This document shows, in pieces, positions 1 through 8,055 of a stretch of 64,000 nt of DNA. How positions within the stretch are numbered: position 1 is the stretch's first letter; every line of letters begins with the position of its first letter. Under the pieces are notes generated by a model, which worked only from the letters and a program-made list of their open reading frames with translations, was not told where the DNA came from and ran no database searches. Position numbers and translations under genes: made by a program. The stretch is taken from the NCBI GenBank assembly GCA_016401345.1, contig JAEACG010000001.1:930001-994000 (forward strand), in the 5' to 3' direction. The stretch is from Fictibacillus nanhaiensis (GTDB taxonomy: Bacteria > Bacillota > Bacilli > Bacillales > Fictibacillaceae).

Positions 1-168
1 ATTATGAATCAGTTCTTTTTTTATACGTTGCGCATGTACACCAGGGCGATTATACAGTCCTATCCTTTCACTAAAACCTGAATATAGTTGGACGGCTGTC
101 TGAATAGCAGCTGGCCCAGCGCCTGCGATTAGGGTATTCCCTAAGTCGCTTGGCCTAATATCATTCAT
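1..168 (-). CDS. Opine metallophore dehydrogenase, N-terminal part (CntM-like), runs off left edge
   Basis: Only the first 56 codons are present; the gene continues past base 1. The N-terminus carries a dinucleotide-binding glycine motif (GAGPAAIQTA, residues 16-25) as in opine dehydrogenases such as staphylopine synthase CntM, which reductively condense an alpha-keto acid with the CntL product using NAD(P)H. The start ATG at 168 has AAGGAAGTGAG just upstream and lies 26 bp after the stop of the nicotianamine-synthase-like gene, so the two form one operon. The assignment rests on the short Rossmann start plus this neighbour; the keto-acid substrate (pyruvate or 2-oxoglutarate) cannot be told from here. 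Confidence 0.7.
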   Translation of the reverse strand, partial: MNDIRPSDLGNTLIAGAGPAAIQTAVQLYSGFSERIGLYNRPGVHAQRIKKELIHN

Positions 169-194
169 GATTTCACTCACTTCCTTCATTACAT

Positions 195-986
195 TCATAC
201 ATTCATTTTCTCTAAGACCATCGTGTCATAGATACCTTCTGATCTCTTTACACTCTTCAGTTCCCAATCGTTAGTCAACTTCATCTCTAACGGATAGTTA
301 AAGATTGATTTTAAACCGTTTCCGTATCGGAGTATAATTTTTGTATGAGGATGTAATAAATCCTTTATTTCATTTAGTACTTCCCGTTTGTTTCTAACTA
401 GAGAAGCGATTATTACATGAGTCGTTCTTTTAGCAAAAGGCACATCGTTTCGAACGGACTTAGAAAATCTAACAGTTTCTTGAAGTCCTGTAATCTCAGA
501 AACTTTTCTGCCCATCTCAACCGCTTCTTCGTCAATGTCTATACAATGAACTTCTGCATTCTTTTCACTCGCAATGGTAAGAGCGGAAATGGGAAACGCT
601 CCTGAACCTATAAATAACACTTTTGAATTCTCGTTAATATGTAATTCATCTAATTCTTGTTTCACCGTTTGTGAAAGTGTAGTTATGTATTCACTTGCAT
701 TCAATTGATGATTACATGTTCGCAAACTCTGATATTTTTCCATCTCACAAAGAGCTTGTACGGAAGCTTCCCGCAGCTTTTCAGATAAAGACACTATGTC
801 CTTATCTTCACCCCACTCTCGCCATCGATGCAGGTTAGTAGGATCTCTCATAAAATGATGAAGACTATCAAGTTTTACTTTTAATAGCTCATAACACTCA
901 TCACATTCTTTGGCAAACTTTGAAAGTTCATTGATCTCATACTCAGTGACTTTCAAAGATAGTAATAATTGAAATCTCTCTTTCAC
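195..986 (-). CDS. Nicotianamine-synthase-like aminobutanoyltransferase (CntL-like)
   Basis: Predicted to transfer an aminobutanoyl group from S-adenosylmethionine to an amino acid (D-histidine in staphylopine, L-histidine in related systems), the first condensation step of an opine-type zinc/nickel/cobalt metallophore. An N-terminal helical part is followed by a SAM-binding Rossmann fold with IGSGAFP (about residue 130) and HCIDIDEEA (about 151), typical of bacterial nicotianamine synthase family proteins. An in-frame ATG lies at 998 but has no ribosome site; GGAGG overlaps its second and third codons and is 5 nt before the GTG at 986, so I chose GTG. It is first in the operon, directly behind the Zur box. 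No histidine racemase (CntK) gene is visible upstream. Confidence 0.8.
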   Translation of the reverse strand: MKERFQLLLSLKVTEYEINELSKFAKECDECYELLKVKLDSLHHFMRDPTNLHRWREWGEDKDIVSLSEKLREASVQALCEMEKYQSLRTCNHQLNASEYITTLSQTVKQELDELHINENSKVLFIGSGAFPISALTIASEKNAEVHCIDIDEEAVEMGRKVSEITGLQETVRFSKSVRNDVPFAKRTTHVIIASLVRNKREVLNEIKDLLHPHTKIILRYGNGLKSIFNYPLEMKLTNDWELKSVKRSEGIYDTMVLEKMNV

Positions 987-1009
987 TAGAACCTCCATAT
1001 ACTTTATTG

Positions 1010-1032
1010 TAAATCGTAATTATTACGATTTA
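1010..1032 (-). promoter_or_regulatory. Perfect Zur box
   Basis: The arm TAAATCGTAAT is followed by one base and then its perfect inverse, ATTACGATTTA. This agrees with the Zur operator of Bacillus. It sits just downstream of the predicted transcription start and 24 bp before the GTG start of the metallophore gene, a position that would block transcription when zinc is sufficient. Confidence 0.9.
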
Positions 1033-1040
1033 ATTTTTAA

Positions 1041-1070
1041 ATAATATCATCACTTCATCACACGAGTCAA
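1041..1070 (-). promoter_or_regulatory. SigA-type promoter of the metallophore operon
   Basis: On the minus strand, TTGACT (1065-1070) and TATTAT (1041-1046) are separated by 18 bp. The expected start of transcription, near 1034, abuts the Zur box. Confidence 0.65.
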
Positions 1071-1084
1071 TGATAATTATTCTT
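1066..1084. promoter_or_regulatory. Possible Fur box overlapping the -35 region
   Basis: The stretch containing AATGATAATTATT matches 14 of 19 positions of the classical Fur 19-mer, with the strongest agreement in the centre. It overlaps the -35 hexamer. The staphylopine operon of Staphylococcus aureus is known to answer to both Zur and Fur, so dual control would fit, but the match is imperfect. Confidence 0.45.
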
Positions 1085-1117
1085 GAACGTTACAATCACT
1101 GCACTTTTACCTAAAAC

Positions 1118-1150
1118 AAAAAAAGCACTGCAAAATGCGCAGTACTTTTA
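1118..1150 (-). terminator. Rho-independent terminator after sortase gene
   Basis: The minus strand reads AGTACTGC, a short loop, GCAGTGCT, then seven T. It lies immediately after the stop codon at 1160. Confidence 0.8.
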
Positions 1151-1159
1151 ATGAGGTCA

Positions 1160-2137
1160 TTATTTTACCTTAGCAATTGAAGAAGGTTTCGATTCTTTTC
1201 CTAAAGTATCAATGGATGTAACATAATAATAGTAACTCTCTGCATTTTCATCTGTGAAATTCTTTCTTTCATGAGCAGAGATGCTTCCAACTTGTTCGAA
1301 CTTCCCATCTTTTTGTTCACTTCTATAAATTCGATAACCAACGATGTTATCCTTTCGAACAGCATGCCAGGTTACAAAGCTTCCGTTAACCTCCACATTC
1401 TCAGGAGCTTCAGGCGGTGTAACGGGTTTTTCAAGGTTTTCTTTCTTTAATTCAGCAAATACAACAAGTCGTTCTTCGTGTGTACCTTCTGTTCGATCAA
1501 AAACGCCAGAGCAAGTAATTAGATTCAGATTCTGGCCACTAGTAGTTTGAAAGATCTCATTGATAGGGGCTGAGTTTCTCTGATAGCTTTTTTGTTTGTT
1601 CACCACAAACGTCAGTGCTGCTCCATTTTTATCGGTAATAATGATCTCATCACCCTGCTTTAATTTCTTGAGATCAAAGAAAATAGCTGGCCCCGTTTTG
1701 CTATCAACATGTCCTGCCAAAACTGAGCTTCCTCTTCCACCAGGTTTTGCACCCGGTTCAAACCATCCTACACTATTGGTATCTTCTGGAACACCCATCT
1801 GTCCGTTTTCTAAAATACCTACCTGCTCAATAGGTGCTTTAACATTGATTGCGGGAATCTCAATGCGAACAGGAACAATGCCTCTCATTTCCGCAGACTC
1901 TTTTGCTTGAGCTTCAGTCAGCTTTTTTACTTCAGACTTTAAAAGTGTGAACTCTTTTGCTAAAGGACTCTTAGTTGTATCAGGTGTTTGTGTTGCATTC
2001 TCCAGGTTGGATTCAATACGCTCTCCTTTAGATTTCTCTTGTAGAGAAGAAGCTTGAGATGGAAAGATTCCGTAATTGTAAGCTGCCAGGACAAAACAAA
2101 GCAGACTGCTGATGGAAAGAAAGATGATTTTTTTCAT
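1160..2137 (-). CDS. Class F sortase with C-terminal fibronectin type III domain
   Basis: A transpeptidase predicted to cleave a sorting signal and attach the protein to the cell wall. An N-terminal signal anchor (residues 4-20) leads into a low-complexity linker and the sortase beta-barrel (about 88-232). The catalytic triad is visible: His143 in LAGHVD, Cys209 in LITCSG and Arg223 in EERLVV. A single FN3-like domain (about 245-325, ending in YYYYVTSIDTLGKESKPS) follows, which is unusual for a sortase and would face outward. The gene lies 64 bp downstream of a surface protein with an MPKTG motif, its likely substrate, with a terminator hairpin in between that should lower its expression relative to that protein. 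Confidence 0.85.
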   Translation of the reverse strand: MKKIIFLSISSLLCFVLAAYNYGIFPSQASSLQEKSKGERIESNLENATQTPDTTKSPLAKEFTLLKSEVKKLTEAQAKESAEMRGIVPVRIEIPAINVKAPIEQVGILENGQMGVPEDTNSVGWFEPGAKPGGRGSSVLAGHVDSKTGPAIFFDLKKLKQGDEIIITDKNGAALTFVVNKQKSYQRNSAPINEIFQTTSGQNLNLITCSGVFDRTEGTHEERLVVFAELKKENLEKPVTPPEAPENVEVNGSFVTWHAVRKDNIVGYRIYRSEQKDGKFEQVGSISAHERKNFTDENAESYYYYVTSIDTLGKESKPSSIAKVK

Positions 2138-2154
2138 GTGATCATTACACCTCT

Positions 2155-2188
2155 TTTATAAAAAAAGAAGAGAGGTTTCCCCCTCTCC
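2155..2188 (-). terminator. Terminator or attenuator between substrate and sortase genes
   Basis: GAGAGG, a GGGAAA loop and CCTCTC are followed by a T-rich run on the minus strand. As the only visible promoter region lies before the surface-protein gene, the sortase probably depends on readthrough here. Confidence 0.75.
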
Positions 2189-2201
2189 ATATATGTTTTA
2201 A

Positions 2202-3539
2202 TTACTGATTAGTTGACTTTCTTCTGAATAAGAATAGTGCTGACATTGCTAATAGTGAGCCAAGACCAGTCAGAGCAATTGCAGAAGCAGATGTAGATTC
2301 ACTCGCTCCACCAAATCCTGTCTTCGGCATATCTGAAGGCATTTCACTTCCTGCAAACTTGTCTGGCATTTGAGTTACAATCGCACCACCCAATGCTTGA
2401 CCTACACCAAACATGTATTTGTATCCTTCACGGAATGAAGCGTATGATGCATCATAATCTCCTGCCACGTATTGATCAAATGTTTGTCTTACTAGGTCTT
2501 CGTGTGCTTTGATCGCTTTTTCAGCATCAGCAGCTGGCAGATTTTCAGCCGTTGCCGCTCCTAAGAATGCTCCGAAATCCATTGCAAACTGATCAAGTTT
2601 TGCTTTTGCTTCTTTTGCTTTTGCCTCATCACCTTCTAGTGTTGCTGCAACGATTTCAGATTGTGCGTTAATATGGTTTCCTTGCCAAACTTTTTCAAAC
2701 TGTGCTGCTCCTTCTTCACCATAGATAGAAGCGATAGCTGCTTTGAAATCACTTGTATGAGCATCTTCCGCCCAGCTTACAAAATCGTAGTCTTTTTTCT
2801 GATCAAATCCTTTTTGCATGCCTGTCGCAGCTAATGCAAAGTGTTCAGCAGCTAAGCTGTTCAGTGCTGAACGTAAATCTGCTGCTGGTGTGTCAGATTT
2901 CGTGTTTTCAAATTTCTCAGGCATTTGTGTAGTGATTGCTCCTGATAAAGCATCACTGATGACGTACATGTGTTTATAACCTTCACGGAACGTTTCGTTC
3001 GCTTCTTTATAGTCGCCTTCTACATAATTATCAAACACTTCTAATACTTGAGCTTCATGTACTTTTACTGCTTCTGTAGCAGCTTCTTTTGGAAGTTTAC
3101 CTTCTGTTGCTGTACTTAAGAACGTGGAGAACTCTTCAACGAATTCCGCTACTTCTTTTTCAGCATCTGCACGAGCATTTTCATCTTTTTCTTTTGCTGC
3201 GTTTACAAGATCATCTGTGTAGTTATTGTGTTCTCTAAAGATTCTCTCGAATTCAGCTGCACCTTCTTCACCATATACAGATGCAATTGCAGGTGTCATA
3301 TCAAGAGCGTTCTGATCTAGAGCTTTGTTCGCTGCTTCAGCATCCTTCGCTCCATCGTACGATTTAGTCATAGCCGTAACAGCTAAGACAAAGTGCTCAG
3401 ATAATAGATAATCCAAGTCAGCTCTTAACTGAGAAGCTGGTGTGTTCACCGTTGGTTTCTCAGCTGCTTGTACATTTCCAGCAGTAGGAATCAGTAAGGA
3501 TACGCTTAATGCGGGTACGATTAGTTTTTTCAAGTTCAT
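2202..3539 (-). CDS. Two-domain sortase-anchored surface protein, MPKTG motif
   Basis: Function unknown. A signal peptide (1-25, ending NVQAAE) precedes two homologous all-alpha units of about 175 residues (about 39-215 and 218-395). Both share the pattern EHF-LA-TAM, IASxYGEEGAAxFE, a late histidine-glutamate pair, GDY, FREGYKxM and a TQMPxKF end. The repeated His, Glu and Tyr residues inside predicted helices could bind a metal or cofactor, but that is inference. The C-terminus has MPKTG (404-408), a hydrophobic helix and the FRRK charged tail, an M-for-L variant of LPXTG. AAGGGAGAG precedes the ATG. The downstream gene is a class F sortase. Confidence 0.75.
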   Translation of the reverse strand: MNLKKLIVPALSVSLLIPTAGNVQAAEKPTVNTPASQLRADLDYLLSEHFVLAVTAMTKSYDGAKDAEAANKALDQNALDMTPAIASVYGEEGAAEFERIFREHNNYTDDLVNAAKEKDENARADAEKEVAEFVEEFSTFLSTATEGKLPKEAATEAVKVHEAQVLEVFDNYVEGDYKEANETFREGYKHMYVISDALSGAITTQMPEKFENTKSDTPAADLRSALNSLAAEHFALAATGMQKGFDQKKDYDFVSWAEDAHTSDFKAAIASIYGEEGAAQFEKVWQGNHINAQSEIVAATLEGDEAKAKEAKAKLDQFAMDFGAFLGAATAENLPAADAEKAIKAHEDLVRQTFDQYVAGDYDASYASFREGYKYMFGVGQALGGAIVTQMPDKFAGSEMPSDMPKTGFGGASESTSASAIALTGLGSLLAMSALFLFRRKSTNQ

Positions 3540-3573
3540 TATAAGTTCTCTCCCTTGTCTCTAGAAATTTTTG

Positions 3574-3600
3574 AAGTTAGCTAACTTTCTTATCTAGATA
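3574..3600. promoter_or_regulatory. Two adjacent palindromes upstream of the surface-protein gene
   Basis: AAGTTAGCTAACTT (3574-3587) is a perfect 14-bp palindrome and TATCTAGATA (3591-3600) a perfect 10-bp one. They sit 35-60 bp before the start codon. They could be operators or 5' UTR hairpins; nothing visible names a regulator. Confidence 0.35.
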
Positions 3601-3689
3601 ACGGGAGGTTTTTCAGTTTGGATCACTTTTTATAACATTTATTTATTATTTTCGAGTTTTTGTTACGGTGTCAGATAGGGAAAACACTT

Positions 3690-3714
3690 AAAAATCCCAT
3701 TTCAACGGGATTTT
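3690..3714 (-). terminator. Rho-independent terminator
   Basis: AAAATCCCG and TGGGATTTTT arms surround a short loop directly after the stop at 3734. Confidence 0.65.
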
Positions 3715-3733
3715 CCGATCATATAAAAGGTAG

Positions 3734-4069
3734 TTATTTTACTTCTTCAATTATGGATTCACCAGAGCTTCCCTCAACCCATCTCCATTTTTCATACAAT
3801 CTAATCCTTCCATCACTCAAGATCTCAGGTTGTGAAACACATGCCCCACCCCTTATTTCATCAGATGTGTTCACATGATTGTATCTGAAGTTCAAGCTGC
3901 CATCTTCATTAGATATTCCGATTAACGTGCCTTTTAAGATATCTCCACCTCCGTAGGAAGCAGTCACGATATTCCCCTCTTGTTTGTAGTGAAACGTTGT
4001 TTGTGAGGATACTTCACCGTTCGAAGAGTTTTGAACTGACACGAATATTTTTCCGTCGTAATTAATCAT
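3734..4069 (-). CDS. Small beta-rich protein of the type often labelled N-acetylglutamate synthase
   Basis: A 111-residue soluble protein made of short beta strands ([59 protein letters not shown]). Very similar short proteins are widespread in Bacillus, where databases often carry the name n-acetylglutamate synthase without biochemical support; there is no acetyltransferase fold here. No signal peptide is visible. It is monocistronic with its own terminator. Confidence 0.6.
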   Translation of the reverse strand: MINYDGKIFVSVQNSSNGEVSSQTTFHYKQEGNIVTASYGGGDILKGTLIGISNEDGSLNFRYNHVNTSDEIRGGACVSQPEILSDGRIRLYEKWRWVEGSSGESIIEEVK

Positions 4070-4204
4070 CTTTCAACCACCTTTTTAGAATATTCACATA
4101 AGTTAACATAGAAGTTCGATTTTTCCCAGTAAATGATATTCATTAGAGTAATGCTAGGCTCGCAGACATATTGTTGGATTTCATCATTGAAGGGAGTTTA
4201 CTTC

Positions 4205-4867
4205 ATGTATGATCACTTAAAAAAACTGCAAAAAAAACACCTCACAAAAGCAAGTGAAGTCTTAACGAATTCGTTTATTGATAATCCAATGTTTGTGTAC
4301 TTTTTTCCTATCCCGAATAAAAGGAGAAAAATTTTACGTTCTGTCTTCCCTATGGTCCTTCGTATTCTGCAATCTAACGGCTCACTATATGTAACTTCTG
4401 ATCATGTAGAGGGACTCTTTTGTGTATCTCAGCACGGAGAGAAAACAAAGCTAGGAAAATCAATACTTGCTGCTCTATCATGCGCATTTCGTCTGCCCGG
4501 TGTTTTCATACAACTATCTATAGTAGATTTTTTGAGAAAAGCGAGCCGTTTACAATCATCTAACAGCAAACTTAACTATTATAAGAATAACTATAAAAAC
4601 TTTCTGTTGGTAGATTCAGTATGCGTAGACCCACTCCACCGACATCAAGGTCACATGACCACTATGATGAGTGCCGCTGTTGCAGAAACCAACGAGAAAA
4701 GAACCTTTTGTTTGCTTCAAACAGAAACAGTGCAAAATGTGAGAATCTATAAGCACTTAGGTTTTTCACTCGTTGAAGAGATTACGAGTGATGAGATTCC
4801 CTTCTCTACTTTTGTAATGATCTATGATCCATTTGGCTTAACGACAAATAGAGAACTAGATACATAA
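4205..4867 (+). CDS. GNAT family N-acetyltransferase
   Basis: Predicted acetyl-CoA-dependent acetyltransferase of unknown substrate. The C-terminal half holds the acetyl-CoA loop: VDSVCVDPLHRHQGHM is the beta4/motif A region and IYKHLGFSLVEEI the last strand-helix unit. An upstream in-frame ATG exists at 4133, but AAGGGAG is 8 nt before the ATG at 4205, so I used the latter (220 residues). The N-terminal half has only weak family resemblance, with a long insertion rich in Lys and Asn before the CoA loop. Confidence 0.7.
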   Translation: MYDHLKKLQKKHLTKASEVLTNSFIDNPMFVYFFPIPNKRRKILRSVFPMVLRILQSNGSLYVTSDHVEGLFCVSQHGEKTKLGKSILAALSCAFRLPGVFIQLSIVDFLRKASRLQSSNSKLNYYKNNYKNFLLVDSVCVDPLHRHQGHMTTMMSAAVAETNEKRTFCLLQTETVQNVRIYKHLGFSLVEEITSDEIPFSTFVMIYDPFGLTTNRELDT

Positions 4868-4910
4868 ATACTAGTTCTCCTTGCTTCATTTACATCATTT
4901 TCAAATTCAA

Positions 4911-5639
4911 TTAATCATCATCGTCTTTAAGAAGCTCTTTCATCATTTTCTCTCTATTATTTAAAAAGTACTTGGTTACTTGAAAGTGATCTGTAGATTC
5001 ATAATCTATGGTAGATATCTTTCCATCATCGAAACTTAGTATATCTGCATTCGGATAACCTAATAAAATCGGAGAATGAGTCGCAATTATAAACTGCGTA
5101 TCACCTTGGGTTGTTAGATCATGAATAATCTTTAAGAAAGTGAGTTGTCTTGAAGGTGAAAGAGCCGCCTCAGGTTCATCTAGTAAATAGATCGCTTTTC
5201 CTTTAAAACGATTCAAAAAAAGAGATAGGAAGGATTCACCATGAGATTGTTTGTGAAGAGATCGCCCTCCATAATCACGGAATCCTGTATTGTCTACTTC
5301 CTCTAGATGAGTAGCAAAGCTGTAGAACGATTCTGCACGTAAAAAGAACCCGTTCGATACTTTCGGCAACCACGAAAGGCGAATATAATCTCCTAGATCT
5401 GATTCCGAAGCGTACACGTCGTACATATTGTTGCGACCACCACCTGCTGTATGAAAATCACACTTATCCGCGATCGCTTCTAACAGCGTCGATTTCCCCG
5501 TTCCATTCTCTCCTACAAAAAAAGTCACGTTCTTTTCGAGATGTATCTCATCCAGTTTACTGATTGCAGGAATAGTGAACGGAAACTCTTCAAATGATTT
5601 AATTTCATCACATAACAGCTTTATTCTTTTTAAAAACAT
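4911..5639 (-). CDS. AAA/ABC-type ATPase, single domain
   Basis: A stand-alone ATPase of the AAA_21/OLD-like group. Walker A is GENGTGKST (about residue 45), Walker B is IYLLDEPEAALS (about 150) and the switch histidine is in ATHSP (about 187); GESFLSLF takes the signature position. No nuclease or membrane domain is attached and no partner gene is adjacent, so its role is unknown. Such proteins can act with a missing partner in defence or repair, but nothing here shows that. A GTG at 5648 opens the frame; AGGTGA is better placed for the ATG at 5639. The C-terminus ends in four Asp residues. Confidence 0.75.
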   Translation of the reverse strand: MFLKRIKLLCDEIKSFEEFPFTIPAISKLDEIHLEKNVTFFVGENGTGKSTLLEAIADKCDFHTAGGGRNNMYDVYASESDLGDYIRLSWLPKVSNGFFLRAESFYSFATHLEEVDNTGFRDYGGRSLHKQSHGESFLSLFLNRFKGKAIYLLDEPEAALSPSRQLTFLKIIHDLTTQGDTQFIIATHSPILLGYPNADILSFDDGKISTIDYESTDHFQVTKYFLNNREKMMKELLKDDDD

Positions 5640-5696
5640 TAGCATCACCTATTAAAAAGTATAAGAAACGAGATCAGCCGTTCACCGCTTTCAGTC

Positions 5697-5801
5697 ATAA
5701 TTTGTCCGATTATAATCGTTATCTGTCCAATGTCTGAGATAATCTGTCCGATCTAAAGAGGAATCTGTCCAAACATGGGAATAATCTGTCCAATTACAGC
5801 T
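5697..5801. repeat. 21-bp periodic array A (five units, AATCTGTCC core)
   Basis: The word TGTCC starts at 5703, 5724, 5745, 5766 and 5787, exactly 21 bp apart. The conserved core is AATCTGTCCRA; the remaining 8-10 bp of each unit vary. The array lies between divergent genes. On the minus strand one frame is open through all units and repeats the tripeptide (W/R)T(D/N) every seven codons, but there is no start with a ribosome site. Confidence 0.85.
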
Positions 5802-5956
5802 CAGTGCCTAATCCATCCCCTTTCTGCAATACTGCAAGATAGCTAATCCCCCAATGACGTGATAAACTAATTTCTTGGTTAGCCTCTTTTTTTTTATTCA
5901 TTTAACAAAGTGAACTACTTATGATTCTGTCATTTTTTATACGAAGGAGGACATAT

Positions 5957-7429
5957 ATGAGAAAACAAATTATGACCGCTTTATTGCTAGTAACTGTTCT
6001 GGCTGCGATGGAAGGTACGATTGTGAGTACAGCTATTCCACGTATCACGAGCGATCTTTCCGGCATTGAACTGGTGAGCTGGGTTTACGCGGTTTATATG
6101 CTGGCTACTGCCGTATCGACTCCGATCTATGGAAAGCTTGCGGATTTATTCGGCCGGAAAAAGGTAATTCTTGCAGGTATTATTCTATTTTTGATAGGCT
6201 CTGCTCTTTGCGGAATCGCCATGTCAATGGAACAACTCATCTTCTACCGTGCTATTCAAGGGCTCGGTGCTGGTGCAGTTATGCCGATTACGATGACGAT
6301 CATTGGAGATCTGTATGCTGAGGCAAAGGAAAGAGCGAAAGCACAAGGCTGGATCTCAGCAGTATGGGGAGTTGCTGGTGTTCTTGGACCCTTAGCTGGT
6401 GGTTTTCTTGTTGACACGCTATCATGGCGATATATTTTCTTCTTAAATATCCCGTTCGGACTTCTTGCTTTCTTCATGCTCGCAGCAAATTACAAAGAAA
6501 AGCTTACAAAAGGTAAACCTTATATTGATTATTGGGGAGCTGTCACGTTTTCCCTTGGTACGATCGCTTTTCTATATGCACTTCTAACAGGCAGCCAAAC
6601 TCAAGAGTGGAGCAACCCTATCATTATCGGACTATTCCTAACTGCGATCCTGCTTTATGTACTGTTTGTATATATAGAAAAAAAATCACCTGAACCACTC
6701 ATTCCACTTAACCTTTTTACAAATAAAAGTGTGTTGATCGTAAACTCACTCACATTGATTTCTGGTGCTGTCGTTATTTGTATCACGATTTATTTACCGA
6801 TTTGGAGCCAAGGAGTTATGGGGAAAACGGCTACCCAAGCTGGTTTTGTTTTGATGCCACTTCCTGTTATGTGGACTTTAGGTTCACTTGTTGCTGGCAA
6901 CTTAGTAGGACGGTTAAAGGATAATTGGATTATTACTCTTGGAATAAGCGTAGTAAGTATGGCTTCATTACTTTTCTATCTGTTAGACGCTCATTCTCCA
7001 ACATACTTAATCTATATTGCCTCAGGTGTTCTTGGCCTTGGGATGGGACTCATTACGCCAATTTACATGCTAATCATTCAAGCTTCTGTACCCTCCAACA
7101 AACGCGGGGTAGCTGTAGCTTCAAATACATTTACGAACACATTCAGCCAGACGCTCGGATCTGCTGTTTTCGGAACAATTTTTAACTTGATTACCATCTC
7201 TAAAGCTGAAAAAGCGGGACAAGACCTTGATTTGAACGCTTCTTTTGAACACGGTGGTGAACTAAAAGCTAGCCAATTGGATCAACTTCAAGAAATAATT
7301 GCTTCTGGGGTTCATGCTATTTACGGTGTTACGCTTCTTTTAACCGTAATCGGGATTGGAATCTCATTTCTACTACTGAAATATAGAAATGAACAGAACG
7401 AACAGATTCATTCTTCTAGCATTCGATAA
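5957..7429 (+). CDS. MFS multidrug efflux transporter, DHA2 (14-TM) family
   Basis: Proton-driven efflux protein of the EmrB/QacA group. About 14 membrane helices can be followed along 490 residues. Motif C-like and motif A elements are clear: AAMEGTIVSTAIPRI in helix 1, GKLADLFGRKK after helix 2 and GxxxGPLAGGFLVD in helix 5. AAGGAGG is 7-8 nt before the ATG at 5957; the frame is open from 5921 but that start has no ribosome site. A MarR regulator follows in the same direction and probably controls it. The substrate is unknown. Confidence 0.85.
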   Translation: MRKQIMTALLLVTVLAAMEGTIVSTAIPRITSDLSGIELVSWVYAVYMLATAVSTPIYGKLADLFGRKKVILAGIILFLIGSALCGIAMSMEQLIFYRAIQGLGAGAVMPITMTIIGDLYAEAKERAKAQGWISAVWGVAGVLGPLAGGFLVDTLSWRYIFFLNIPFGLLAFFMLAANYKEKLTKGKPYIDYWGAVTFSLGTIAFLYALLTGSQTQEWSNPIIIGLFLTAILLYVLFVYIEKKSPEPLIPLNLFTNKSVLIVNSLTLISGAVVICITIYLPIWSQGVMGKTATQAGFVLMPLPVMWTLGSLVAGNLVGRLKDNWIITLGISVVSMASLLFYLLDAHSPTYLIYIASGVLGLGMGLITPIYMLIIQASVPSNKRGVAVASNTFTNTFSQTLGSAVFGTIFNLITISKAEKAGQDLDLNASFEHGGELKASQLDQLQEIIASGVHAIYGVTLLLTVIGIGISFLLLKYRNEQNEQIHSSSIR

Positions 7430-7455
7430 ATTATTTTTTTCTATTAGTTGTCAAT

Positions 7456-7481
7456 GATGAAGGCTTCGGCAAGCCTTCATC
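7456..7481 (+). terminator. Hairpin after MFS gene
   Basis: GATGAAGGCTT, loop CGGC, AAGCCTTCATC. The T-run after it is weak. Confidence 0.6.
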
Positions 7482-7585
7482 CATTTATTTCAAATTGAAC
7501 ACGTGTATACACTATGTTACAGTAGGCAATAAGTTAATAAAGTTAAAAATATAAGGTTTTAATATATAAAAATCAAGTAAAATGA

Positions 7586-7620
7586 GACGACACTTAATAA
7601 GAAGTGTCGTCTTTTCATTT
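7586..7620 (+). terminator. Terminator-like hairpin in the marR 5' region
   Basis: GACGACACTT, a six-base loop, AAGTGTCGTC and TTTTCATTT end only 18 bp before the MarR start codon. It either stops readthrough from the efflux gene or attenuates the MarR gene itself. Confidence 0.6.
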
Positions 7621-7637
7621 ACTTTAGGAGAATGATT

Positions 7638-8051
7638 ATGAATAACAATAACAACTTTGAGATCTACGAACTGATTAAATTTGTTAAAAATTTTAAAGAA
7701 TCATTTCTTCATGATGAAAAACTGAATTATCTTCAAATAGAAACGATGATTTATTTGCTTGAGAATCAAAATCAAACAATAACTGCACTTGCTAAAAAAA
7801 TCGATACAACTCCAGCTTCAACTTCTACTCTTATTGATCGACTTGCTAAAAAAGGAATGGTCCATCGGCAATATACAGAATCTGATCGCAGAAAAGTCTA
7901 TGTATCTTTAACAGAGAATGGTTCACAGGAAATCACTAGGTTGCTGGTTAAAAAAAACGAAATTATTTCTTCATCACTTTCACCATTAACATCTGAAGAA
8001 AAGCTTTCTTTTACAAAGTTAAACGAGCTTTTCAAGAAAATTAATGACTAA
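7638..8051 (+). CDS. MarR family transcriptional regulator
   Basis: A 137-residue dimeric winged-helix repressor. The DNA-binding region is ITALAKKIDTTPASTSTL followed by the wing KKGMVHRQYTESDRRKVYVSLTE (about residues 50-95), the usual MarR pattern. TTTAGGAG is 7 nt from the ATG at 7638; the earlier ATG at 7632 is too close to it. The gene follows an MFS efflux gene and converges with the next gene, leaving 4 bp between the stops. Control of the efflux gene is inferred from position only. Confidence 0.85.
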   Translation: MNNNNNFEIYELIKFVKNFKESFLHDEKLNYLQIETMIYLLENQNQTITALAKKIDTTPASTSTLIDRLAKKGMVHRQYTESDRRKVYVSLTENGSQEITRLLVKKNEIISSSLSPLTSEEKLSFTKLNELFKKIND

Positions 8052-8055
8052 TCTT

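Noticed and set aside
5697-5801. 21-bp arrays as CRISPR
   Set aside because: Repeats of about 11-15 bp with 6-10 bp spacers are far below CRISPR dimensions, and no cas gene is in the window.
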